Of a DNA stretch of 32,447 nt, positions 15,381 to 23,103 are shown one piece after another. The stretch is taken from assembly GCA_030378005.1 (NCBI GenBank), contig JAUCGF010000137.1, positions 1 to 32,447 on the forward strand, written 5' to 3'. This DNA is from Desulfococcaceae bacterium HSG9 (GTDB lineage Bacteria > Desulfobacterota > Desulfobacteria > Desulfobacterales > JAUCGF01). Under the pieces are notes generated by a model. The model did no database searches. It was not told the DNA's origin and saw only the letters and a program-made list of their open reading frames with translations. Positions within the stretch are counted from its first letter, which is position 1, and each line of letters opens with the position of its first letter. The position numbers and the translations under genes are program-made.

Positions 15381-18005
15381 TTAATTGTTATCTTCATCAA
15401 TATATTTCAAAAATTTTTTCCAACCTCCAAATCTTGAATAATAAACAGAAGCGCTGTATTTTCCAAGTTCATTCATTTCTGTTGCTGTAGGTATTCGGCC
15501 AAGTTTTTCTTTTAACAGGTCATAGGCATCGAATAATTTTTTCTCAGATATTGATTTGCCTCTTGTCGTCTCTCCGATTGACTTCAAGAAACCTTTCCAA
15601 CTTCCAAATTTGTTTAAGTAAGGAGTTAAACTATATTTACCTTTATCTATCATATCTGTAGAAGTTGGTCTGTGTCCAAGTTTTTCTTTTAATTCTTTAT
15701 AAGCATTTATCAAATCATCTTTATTTATATTACTGATTATAATTTTACTTAATTCGCCAATGGATTCAAGGAATTTATTCCAACTGCCAAAACATCTATG
15801 ATAAGGGTTAAGGCTGTATCTACCCAAGTTGTACATTTCTGTTGATGACGGGTTATGTCCCACTTTTTCTTTTAATTCATAATAGCATTCAATCAAATCT
15901 TCTTTAGATATTTTTCTCGTATTTCTTTTATTTTTATTTAAGCTATCAGTATTTGTATATTTTTTGCTTTTAAGTCCGACATAACTGCCATAAAAAAAAA
16001 CAAATCGCCTATTATTTCCACTTTTAATAGTAAGCAGTACATTTTGTTTGTTGGTATCACGAAATTTTCTTACATAAGAATAAATGTCAGATATATGTTT
16101 TGGTTCATCAAATTTTTCTAAAAACTGCTCCACAATATCTTTAAAGGTGCCGCCCTTAATGCTATCATCTTCATGTTCCCATTTTTTTAAACCATATGTA
16201 CTTGAATTACCGAGACAAATAAACTCACTACGTGATAATGCACGCCGAACAGATCCAATCTTATATTTCATATCAGGATAGCTACTAATGATATGATCAT
16301 ATATCACTTTCAGATGCATCGGCCTACCGTATTCCTCTAACACTTTAATAGCACAATCTTTAAGAGTTATTTTAATATTTTTCTCAATTATAACATTCCC
16401 ATCCAAATCCAAAAATAAATTAAAAGCTTCAAAAAGGATTGTTTCACAAATTGGCGAAATTCTTTCTAACAGGCTAATATCATCAGTTTTTAAAAATCCA
16501 CACAAATACCCTTCAAAATGTATTGAATATGTATCAAGAATCCTTCTATTGACCGTCTGCTCAATATCCTGATAAAAATCGTCAAAATCAAAATATTCAA
16601 ATAGTTCTTTCTTTATCAAATAAATATTTGCTTCATTTTTTAAGCTGTCTGGACATAGCGTATGACTATCACCCATAAAAATGGAAAAAATTCTTGCATA
16701 GAATTTTGGTGTAAAATTCACACCTTCTGCCCTATTAACTCGAACAGCAAAATCATTATTGATATGCAAATCATTATTTATATTTATAAAATCCTGATCT
16801 TCATTAAAACTGATATTATAATTAGTATAGGGGAAGCACATGAACAAATGTGATAATTTACCCTCGGTGATGTCCACCGCCATAGTCGTTATCATATCGA
16901 AGCACATGAACAAATGTGATAATTTACCTTCAAGAATAGGATTTATTTTTTGAGCTAACTGTCTGACTCTCTCTCTGGTAAGTTTGTCTTGACTTGATAT
17001 TTTTTCACCAAGTTTTTCTAAAGTAAAGATTTCTTTATCAGTGCAGTAGTTAAAACGATGATAGAAAATCTGAAGTTCGCGCTCAGAATAGATATATCCA
17101 TTTTCAATAAGAAAATCTATAAAACGAAAGAGTGGAAACCTTCCCTCAAAGAAATCCGACGCAAAATCTTCAATAAATTTTTCATCAACATCTAAATCTT
17201 TAGTAACGACAGATACAAAAAAATTGAAAAATTCTTGAGTATCAGTATCTGATTCTAATAAATTAGCTAATCTAAAAATATCTTTGCAGAAATCATCAAA
17301 CTCCCATTTAGTCTTTTTGCCAACATTTTTTAAATTTATTATACTAAAGTCAGGGGGTGAAAAAACTTTATAAAAGCTTCTGAAGTCATTAATATTCGGA
17401 TCAATACTTGATAAACAATTAATTGTGCGATTTGAAAGAGATTTGATACGGCTTTTAAAATACTGATTAAGAATAAATCTTTGAAATTTATTTAAATTAT
17501 TAAAATTGATTCGAAATAATTCTAATTTTTTTATATCTGAATATTTATGATAGAGTTCTACCAATTCTTTTTCTGTCTTTGAGCCACAGTTATCAAAGTT
17601 ACGAAATGTTTTATACTGTTTGTAATGTTTTAAAATAGCTTCAATAGAGTTTAATTCGTTATCTTTACATACGTTTATAGCACGGATTGACAAATTTTCA
17701 TGAGCTAATTCATCTTCATTATCTTGTTCTTGTAAATGACAAGAATCACTCGATTCAATTTCATAATCGCAATATTTTTGACATAGATATATTAATTTCC
17801 TTTCTGTCTTGGCTCCACAATTTTTAAACTTCAGGAATGTCCTATTTTTTTTATAATGATTTAAAATATCATGGAGGTAGTCAAAACCATTATTTTTACA
17901 AACATTTATGGTACGTACCGATAATTTTTCAAGTTTTACAAGTTGCTCTAACGAAATTTCTTGAACTAAAGATTTATCACCTTCATCAATTTCAAATTTC
18001 ATCAT
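15381..18005 (-). CDS. Multidomain protein with RNAP alpha-CTD-like, sigma region 4-like, HARE-like and HNH-associated repeats
   Basis: This is an 874-aa protein with no lesion, first in the intact operon, 27 bp before the 63-aa gene. Three helix-hairpin-helix units resemble the RNA polymerase alpha C-terminal domain (about residues 17-78, 95-156, 187-245), each with an LS-RTIN start and NCGxKTE or NVGKKTK turn. A sigma-70 region 4-like helix-turn-helix follows (about 326-360: FTLEKLGEKIS, LTRERVRQLAQK). A HARE-type winged helix is at about 547-612 (AIKVLEEYGRPMHLKVIYDH, YGLKKW), and a second winged helix at about 617-682. Three C-terminal repeats of about 53 residues (699-751, 759-812, 818-870), each with LKEK-G-xPT/S-TEM and FG-W-FL, resemble the repeats associated with HNH/homing nucleases. 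No catalytic domain is visible. I infer a DNA-binding, possibly sensing or specificity, subunit. Confidence 0.75.
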   Translation of the reverse strand: MMKFEIDEGDKSLVQEISLEQLVKLEKLSVRTINVCKNNGFDYLHDILNHYKKNRTFLKFKNCGAKTERKLIYLCQKYCDYEIESSDSCHLQEQDNEDELAHENLSIRAINVCKDNELNSIEAILKHYKQYKTFRNFDNCGSKTEKELVELYHKYSDIKKLELFRINFNNLNKFQRFILNQYFKSRIKSLSNRTINCLSSIDPNINDFRSFYKVFSPPDFSIINLKNVGKKTKWEFDDFCKDIFRLANLLESDTDTQEFFNFFVSVVTKDLDVDEKFIEDFASDFFEGRFPLFRFIDFLIENGYIYSERELQIFYHRFNYCTDKEIFTLEKLGEKISSQDKLTRERVRQLAQKINPILEGKLSHLFMCFDMITTMAVDITEGKLSHLFMCFPYTNYNISFNEDQDFININNDLHINNDFAVRVNRAEGVNFTPKFYARIFSIFMGDSHTLCPDSLKNEANIYLIKKELFEYFDFDDFYQDIEQTVNRRILDTYSIHFEGYLCGFLKTDDISLLERISPICETILFEAFNLFLDLDGNVIIEKNIKITLKDCAIKVLEEYGRPMHLKVIYDHIISSYPDMKYKIGSVRRALSRSEFICLGNSSTYGLKKWEHEDDSIKGGTFKDIVEQFLEKFDEPKHISDIYSYVRKFRDTNKQNVLLTIKSGNNRRFVFFYGSYVGLKSKKYTNTDSLNKNKRNTRKISKEDLIECYYELKEKVGHNPSSTEMYNLGRYSLNPYHRCFGSWNKFLESIGELSKIIISNINKDDLINAYKELKEKLGHRPTSTDMIDKGKYSLTPYLNKFGSWKGFLKSIGETTRGKSISEKKLFDAYDLLKEKLGRIPTATEMNELGKYSASVYYSRFGGWKKFLKYIDEDNN
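16833..16928 (-). repeat. 66-bp in-frame internal duplication in the 874-aa gene
   Basis: A 30-bp sequence beginning GAAGCACATGAACAAATG is repeated exactly at 16833-16862 and 16899-16928. The period is 66 bp, so the frame is kept. It encodes EGKLSHLFMCF twice, separated by a less AT-rich stretch. It lies just after the sigma region 4-like motif. Confidence 0.85.
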
Positions 18006-18113
18006 TATTCACTTTAAATTCATAACAATAATTAAACCGGACGGGTATCCGAAGGATATTGCCAATTTTCTAAAAACTGAGTTTGAGAGTTTTCCCTGAT
18101 TATTACTATTAAA

Positions 18114-18491
18114 TCAGGCAATAATTAATTTTTTACGGCCTAAAAGAGCAATATAGCATAAACAAATAACTTTTTCAGGCTGCCGCCACTTTTTATGCGC
18201 CCCTTGATTTTTTTTCCCTAATACTGAAATAACGTCATGAACTGACGCATTTCAGTTGCTGATGTGTACTGATGATTGATTTTCAGAGTGTATAACATAC
18301 CTGTTGATTAAAATAAAGCGTGCTTTTTTAAGAGCGACAGTCAATTCAGCCCATCCCTTGGGGTTCCGATGGTGGAAAGTGAAGATCAGTCTTCCGTTAT
18401 CATTTTTGATAATTCGATGACATTCCTTAAAAATCACACTTAAAACCGCTTCGTATTGACTGTCGCTACAAACTGTCTTATGCGAAACGCA
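18114..18491 (-). pseudogene. Remnant of an adenine-type DNA methyltransferase (C-terminal part)
   Basis: The frame open from 18491 reads CVSHKTVCSDSQYEAVLS, then IFKECHRIIKNDNGRLIFTFHHRNPKGW and ALKKARFILINRYVIHSENQSSVHISN. This pattern (EC-R-lk..G, FTFHH..GW, AL..A.F) is typical of the C-terminal half of DUF1156-type adenine-specific DNA methylases. A TGA at 18254-18252 interrupts it. The same frame continues as NASVHDVISVLGKK and ends at a TGA at 18116-18114. The N-terminal part, including the DPPY catalytic motif, is missing; upstream lies the repeat at 18511-18613. It is on the same strand as the 874-aa gene and just upstream of it, so it was probably part of the same operon. Confidence 0.65.
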
Positions 18492-18510
18492 TCATATCTT
18501 TAAAACGGAA

Positions 18511-18613
18511 AAATTGTTTGAAAACAATTGGTTGTGGTTAAAACCGGTGGGCAAAATGCCGACGAGATTTTGTGCTGATAAGAACATCACGGACGGCATT
18601 TTACCCACCCTAC
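18511..18613 (-). repeat. Island-flanking repeat, right copy (inverted)
   Basis: This is an inverted copy of 11300-11401, with only scattered substitutions and short differences across the full length, including the ACCACAACCAATTGTTTTCA tail. It directly abuts the truncated methyltransferase remnant. Beyond it, up to about 18690, no gene is seen. Confidence 0.75.
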
Positions 18614-18696
18614 GGGTGATGATTATGATGCAGATTGACAAAACCATCTACATGGATATTGTACCTGCCATGCTTTACACCCATCCTACATTCAGT

Positions 18697-19865
18697 TCAA
18701 TCGACCGCCGACGCAGAATCCGATTTTTTTTCCAAAACGCCTGTGAACAACGGAATCACCAGAAAACACATAACAAACCCGACAACTCCTTTCCATCCGG
18801 CCTGCTGAAATGCAAAGCCGGCACCCGTAATGCCCAGCCATCCGCCGGCATAATAAAACATAACATAGAGAGCATTGGCCTTTCCATGGCTGCCGGACAG
18901 TTTCCGGTTTAATAATCCTACGGCCACAGCGTGGATAGTAAAAAAGCCGGCACAAATTCCCAAAAGTCCGAAGATAACGGCGATGATGGAGGGGAACAAC
19001 AGTAGGACAAGAGAAAGGCCCAGTACGCAGGTTCCAGCAATCAGGGTGTTGCCTCCGCCAAACCGATTGTTGATACGTCCGGCCAAAGGCCCTATAAAAA
19101 TTCCCATCACATAGACAAAATATATCAAGGTGATTTGCTCAGTTGAGAAATGAAATGGGGCATCGGCCAGCCGGTAAGGCAGAAAGTTAAAAATCGGGGA
19201 AAATATAAGCAGTCCGCCGGCTCCGCAGCAATAAATCAACAACAGGTCTTTTCGTTTCAACAGGGAGATAAAACCGCTATCCATTTCCTGGGATACGGTT
19301 TTCTTTGCCTGTGTGCGGGGCAGTGCTATCACGGCAAAAATCGTTGTCACTACGACAAAAACAGAAGCGATACAAAAGCATAGCGCCAGTGAAGAGGCGG
19401 ATGAATCCAACCGCCTATCATACGTCCGCCAAGACCGCCGAGGACCGTGGCGGAAATGTATGATCCCATGACAACGCTTAATCGTTCTCCGGGCAGCGTT
19501 CTGGCAAGCCAGGCTGCCAAGCTGGTGGTCAGAGCCGGGATAAAGATGCCTTGAAACAGTCGCGCCGCAATCAGGATTTTAAAATCATGGGTCAGAGCAG
19601 AGACAATACCGCCTGCCGCCACGCATAGCCCTCCCGTCAGGATAATGGGATGAATAGGGAATCGGTCTGACAAGAATCCAAAAAAAAGATTCGACAGGAC
19701 AATTCCCAGAATCACAGCGGATACGGTCAATGATACCTGCACCGGCGTCACTCCGAATTCATCCTGAAGTACAGGCAGGATCGGCTGGGTCATATAAATA
19801 TTGGTGAAGGAAGCCGTCACAAGTGCAAACACTGCCATTTGCAGTTTAAATATTTCTTTTTCCAA
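18697..19865 (-). pseudogene. MFS transporter, frameshifted
   Basis: Two overlapping frames together encode one transporter. 19865-19350 carries the N-terminal half (171 aa: NIYMTQPILPVLQDEFGVTP, then the FGFLSDRFPI motif between TM2 and TM3, GERLSVVMGSYISAT). 19410-18697 carries the rest, with several more TM segments. Together they give about 388 aa and about 12 TM helices, typical of MFS drug or sugar efflux proteins of the YnfM/AraJ type. The break is at the T5 run in CTGTTTTTGTCG (about 19350-19365). One extra T would restore a continuous FVSLLFFVVVTTIFAV. The start is probably TTG at 19865. This is either a one-base deletion or a homopolymer sequencing error; the substrate is unknown. 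Confidence 0.75.
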
Positions 19866-20077
19866 TATTTTCAGTTCCCGTCATAGAAGAAGCTCAGAAC
19901 AATATCCCGAATGATGCGGTTACTTACACTCAATCGAAAAGTTTTATGAAATGCCGCCAAAGGAGTGCTGACACTCTGTCTTTTCTTCCTTTTAGTATAA
20001 ACATTTTGTTTGCGATTATCAACCGGATACCATCAAGTCTGTGTATTCCGAATCATCCGTCCGCTATAACACGGAGG

Positions 20078-20164
20078 CGTTATAAAGTGTCGAATAATTT
20101 TGTTCCAAAACAGCGTCGATATTCTTGACATATCTTCGTTGTTGGAATAGGTTGCGCACATTAT
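20078..20164 (+). promoter_or_regulatory. Duplicated upstream region, copy 1 (rubredoxin)
   Basis: This 87-bp sequence runs from GTTATAAAGTGTCGAATAAT to GCGCACATTAT, and nearly all of it recurs at 20659-20744. It contains TTGACA (20126-20131) with TAGGTT 17 bp downstream, a plausible sigma-70 promoter with a poor -10. It sits directly ahead of the rubredoxin. The rest of 19866-20077 shows no gene, only an AGGAGTGCTGAC motif near 19961. Confidence 0.5.
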
Positions 20165-20196
20165 AAATGTATCTTTGCTAAGAAAGGAGTTTTTTA

Positions 20197-20403
20197 ATGG
20201 CCAATCCAGAAGAGATGTATCAATGTCAAACCGTCAACTGCGGTTATATCTATAATCCGGACAAAGGTGATCGTAAGGGCAAAATCGCCAAAGGCACAGA
20301 ATTCGTAAATCTTCCAGATGACTGGAAATGCCCGATATGCGGTGCCGGCAAGAAAGTGTTCAAACCCCTTGCCGGGCCCGGTTCCGTCATCGCCGATGGA
20401 TAG
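20197..20403 (+). CDS. Rubredoxin with extended CX4C site
   Basis: This is a 68-aa electron carrier with one iron bound by four cysteines. The C-terminal pair is a normal CPICGAG, preceded by the typical LPDDWKC. The N-terminal pair is CQTVNCGYIYNPDKGD, with four residues between the cysteines instead of two. A similar CX4C spacing was described for a second rubredoxin (Rd-2) of Desulfovibrio desulfuricans. Partners in sulfate reducers include oxygen- and superoxide-detoxifying enzymes, none of which is adjacent. The start is the ATG at 20197 with AGAAAGGAG upstream. The tail GPGSVIADG is slightly long. The TAG stop is also the left flank of the MITE-like element at 20404, so the insertion lies exactly at the gene end. 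Confidence 0.92.
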   Translation: MANPEEMYQCQTVNCGYIYNPDKGDRKGKIAKGTEFVNLPDDWKCPICGAGKKVFKPLAGPGSVIADG

Positions 20404-20559
20404 TCAGTAGATGGAAAATACCTGAAAATACGGCATGGAGCGCAAAAATTAAGCGAAGCGGTTTTTTGCCGGCCCCTGAATTGGACAGCCTCCGGGTAGA
20501 ACCGGATGCAAAAAATCGCTGTGCTAAATTTTTGCGCTCCTGAATTTTCCATCTACTGA
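20404..20559. mobile_element. MITE-like element with TCAGTAGAT termini, copy B
   Basis: This 156-bp element begins TCAGTAGATGGAAAAT and ends ATTTTCCATCTACTGA. An inner inverted pair, GGAGCGCAAAAATT and AATTTTTGCGCTCC, is also present. TAG flanks both ends, matching a 3-bp target duplication. The termini match those of the element at 961-1194, but the interior differs. Confidence 0.7.
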
Positions 20560-20590
20560 TAGTAAATTATAACCAAATGACAACTCTGAA

Positions 20591-20646
20591 AGGAGTGCTG
20601 ATTTCTGTTTGTATCACAACAAACCCAAGCTGAAGCCAGCACTCCT
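20591..20646. repeat. 56-bp palindrome with AGGAGTGCTG ends
   Basis: AGGAGTGCTGATTTC pairs with GAAGCCAGCACTCCT (one mismatch). The same arm motif occurs alone near 19961, and as CAGCACTCCT near 22130. Confidence 0.5.
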
Positions 20647-20658
20647 AAAAACTGGGAT

Positions 20659-20744
20659 GTTATAAAATGTCGAATAATTTCGTTCCAAAACAGCATTGAT
20701 ATTCTTGACATATCTTCGTTGTTAGAATAGGTTTCGCACATTAT
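20659..20744 (+). promoter_or_regulatory. Duplicated upstream region, copy 2 (sigma-54 regulator)
   Basis: An 86-bp near-copy of 20078-20164, with one base missing and a few substitutions. It retains TTGACA (20706-20711) and the downstream GAATAGGTT. It ends at the ATG of the sigma-54 regulator, so if the TAGGTT is a -10 the message would be nearly leaderless. Confidence 0.5.
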
Positions 20745-22110
20745 GAACGCACCTTCGCTTGAAAAGCTGCTATCCAATCAGCAAAACCTTGAACGTCTGA
20801 TTGATAATCTTAAAGATGGCATCATCGGCCATGACCTGAAACGTAACATTTTTTATTTTAACCGTAAGGCTGAAAAAATAACCGGATATGGCCGGCATGA
20901 AATTCTGAACAAGGATTGTCATGAAGCGTTTGGTACCCCTTTTTGCGGCAAGCGGTGCTCTTTTTGCGGCAATACGCCCGCCTTAAACGATACCGTCGAA
21001 TATTCGACCCAAATAGTAAGCAAAAGTGGCGAAACCCGCGATATCGAATTGACGGCAACGATGATGCATGATGAAAACGGCCGTAATTTTGGTGTGTTGG
21101 TTGCATTTCAAGATGTTACCGAACTGTTGAATTTAAGAATTCGGGTTGGAGAAACCGTCGGTTTTGCCAATATCATCGGCCAAGATAGTACGATGATATC
21201 CATTTTTCAGCAGATTCGCAATGTTGCTGATTATGATTTCCCGGTCCATATATCGGGCGAAACCGGCACCGGCAAAGAATTGGTGGCCAACGCTATCCAC
21301 ACGGAAAGCGGTCGTGGAGGAGGCCCGTTTGTCCCAATTAACTGCGGCGCTCTGCCGGAAGGTCTGATCGAAAGTGAGCTGTTTGGGCATGTTAAGGGAG
21401 CTTTTTCAGGTGCGATTCGCGACAAAAAAGGACGTTTTGAACTAGCGCATAACGGCTCGGTTTTTTTAGATGAGGTTGCCGATCTTCCCTTAGCTCTGCA
21501 AGTTAAGTTTCTTCGTTTTATAGAGGAAGGGGTTTTTTTCAAGGTCGGTGGTGAAAAAAACATTTCCGTTGATGTTCGTATTATCAGCGCCGCCAACAAA
21601 AATTTGCAAAAAGAGGTTAAAGGCAATCGTTTCAGGGAAGACCTTTATTACCGGCTCAATGTCATCCCCATCCATATTCCTCCCATTCGCCAACGCAAAA
21701 CTGATATCCCCCTTCTAATCAACCATTTTTTGAGCCAACTGAATAAAACGGAAAGCGGTATAAAAAAGAACCGCCGCTCAATTCGTATTTCCGAACCGGC
21801 CCTATCCCTGATGATGGATTATCGCTGGCCGGGAAATGTACGCGAACTTCAAAACGCTATCTGCTATGCCATTGTCAAATGTCGTCGCGGAATTATCCGA
21901 CCGGATGATCTTCCATTGGAGTTCAACAAATTAAAAAACGATCAGGCCAAGTATGGCTTGTCCAAAAAGCTCAATTCAGACATCGTAAATGATGCCATGG
22001 TAAAATCGGGCGGCAACAAGGCTAAAGCCGCGCGCATTCTCAGAGTGGGACGTTCGACCTTGTATCGGTTTTTGGATGAACATCCGGATTTGTTTCAAAG
22101 TAACGAATGA
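20743..22110 (+). CDS. Sigma-54-dependent transcriptional regulator (PAS-AAA+-Fis)
   Basis: This is a 455-aa enhancer-binding protein. An N-terminal PAS domain (about residues 13-130) carries a four-cysteine cluster, Cys59, 68, 72 and 75 (CHEAFGTPFCGKRCSFCG), that could bind metal, an Fe-S cluster or sense redox. The AAA+ core has Walker A GETGTGKE (172-179), the sigma-54 contact loop GAFSGA (219-224; Ser in place of the usual Thr), Walker B GSVFLDEV, and RWPGNVRELQN. The C-terminus is a Fis-type helix-turn-helix (NKAKAARILRVGRSTLYRFL). It activates RNA polymerase-sigma-54 at unknown targets. The start at 20743 has only a weak AGG upstream. It shares a duplicated upstream region with the rubredoxin. 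Confidence 0.92.
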   Translation: MNAPSLEKLLSNQQNLERLIDNLKDGIIGHDLKRNIFYFNRKAEKITGYGRHEILNKDCHEAFGTPFCGKRCSFCGNTPALNDTVEYSTQIVSKSGETRDIELTATMMHDENGRNFGVLVAFQDVTELLNLRIRVGETVGFANIIGQDSTMISIFQQIRNVADYDFPVHISGETGTGKELVANAIHTESGRGGGPFVPINCGALPEGLIESELFGHVKGAFSGAIRDKKGRFELAHNGSVFLDEVADLPLALQVKFLRFIEEGVFFKVGGEKNISVDVRIISAANKNLQKEVKGNRFREDLYYRLNVIPIHIPPIRQRKTDIPLLINHFLSQLNKTESGIKKNRRSIRISEPALSLMMDYRWPGNVRELQNAICYAIVKCRRGIIRPDDLPLEFNKLKNDQAKYGLSKKLNSDIVNDAMVKSGGNKAKAARILRVGRSTLYRFLDEHPDLFQSNE

Positions 22111-22221
22111 CCAGATGCGGCAAACTGAAGTCAGCACTCCTGATTTTCACCTATCACCTTAAACTTGACACAACACTACGGTCTTTAGATTGTATGAAAA
22201 CAAAAAAACGTCTGACAACAA

Positions 22222-23103
22222 ATGGGGAACGCCAAATTATTTTATAACATGTTGAAATTCATATATCATAAAAGCCTTGACTTATTCACAATCCATGTAG
22301 GAATGGTCATATTGATGATCATTGCAATCTTTATCAGTTCGGGATGTGGTCTCAGGTACGGCAAAAAAGACACCACCAAGCCCGCCATTGGGGTACCCCT
22401 GTCTGAAGTGGATAAACTGCTGGCTCAAATAGAACAAAAAAACGCGGAAGTTACAACTTTCAAAGGCGTTGGCCGGATAAAATTTCGGAGACAGGGCAAG
22501 TTACATATTAGTCGGGGTTTATGGGCCGGGATCAAGCCGGATAAATTCCGCATGGAAATTTTAAATCCTGCACGGCAGCCGGCTGCAAGCATCGTTAGTG
22601 ATGGAAAATGGCTTTATCTGCTTTCATATAGCTCCGGTCAGTTCCACAAGGAATCTACAGACAATGCCGATTTGAGTAAATTTATATCAACACCTGTCAG
22701 AATAAGTGATATTATTACACTTTTGTCGGATGGCATTCCGCTACACTCCTATCATGAGGCTTTTTTGAAACCGGATTCATCTGGAACCGGATATATTATC
22801 GTATTGAAAAAAAGATGGCGCGGCGTTATTGAAAAGATATACTTAGATGAAAAAAAAACGGATGTTCGTCAAGTGGAAATCTATAATTTAAACGGCTTGG
22901 TTTATCGCGTCAGTCTTTATAGAAACAGACATAAGAACAAACAAAGTGCAGACGGTTTCAGACTTCCCCCAGGCTACGATAAGGCCATTGTTATTACAAA
23001 CCGGGATGGGCCTGTTTTGCAAATAGATGTGGATAAATATTGGGTGAATATTCCCGTTTCAACCGCCATATTTGTACTTAACCCGCCAAGTGCTGAAGAC
23101 TGA
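22222..23103 (+). CDS. Outer-membrane lipoprotein, LolB/LolA-like
   Basis: This 293-aa protein has a hydrophobic segment (MVILMIIAIF) ending in a lipobox-like ISSGC. The body has the pattern of LolA/LolB-fold lipoproteins: FKGVGRIKFRRQG, WAGIKPDKFRMEILNP, SIVSDGKWLYLLS and a beta-rich C-terminal half. It may bind lipid or act as a lipoprotein acceptor; exact identity with LolB is not shown. The start is uncertain. ATG 22222 gives a long N-terminal extension, and part of that extension (22238-22261) repeats an intergenic motif seen near 4850. The ATGs at 22249 or 22303 may therefore be the true start, with the lipobox Cys then about residue 33 or 15. The C-terminal end runs into a 14-bp tandem repeat. 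Confidence 0.65.
   Translation: MGNAKLFYNMLKFIYHKSLDLFTIHVGMVILMIIAIFISSGCGLRYGKKDTTKPAIGVPLSEVDKLLAQIEQKNAEVTTFKGVGRIKFRRQGKLHISRGLWAGIKPDKFRMEILNPARQPAASIVSDGKWLYLLSYSSGQFHKESTDNADLSKFISTPVRISDIITLLSDGIPLHSYHEAFLKPDSSGTGYIIVLKKRWRGVIEKIYLDEKKTDVRQVEIYNLNGLVYRVSLYRNRHKNKQSADGFRLPPGYDKAIVITNRDGPVLQIDVDKYWVNIPVSTAIFVLNPPSAED

Noticed and set aside
11510..18005. A complete, functional Dnd phosphorothioation locus
   Set aside because: No DndC sulfurtransferase, DndB, DndA or DptF/G genes are present, and the HerA-like gene is damaged.
18252..18437. A stand-alone 61-aa protein
   Set aside because: The methylase-like pattern continues on both sides of it in the same frame, so it is a fragment of a larger gene.
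18514..18912. Plus-strand open frame of 132 codons
   Set aside because: It covers the flanking repeat and then runs antisense to the MFS gene.
20126..20160. Sigma-54 promoter before the rubredoxin (TTGG...TTGCGC)
   Set aside because: GG and GC are separated by 8 bases instead of 10, and the second copy loses the GC element.
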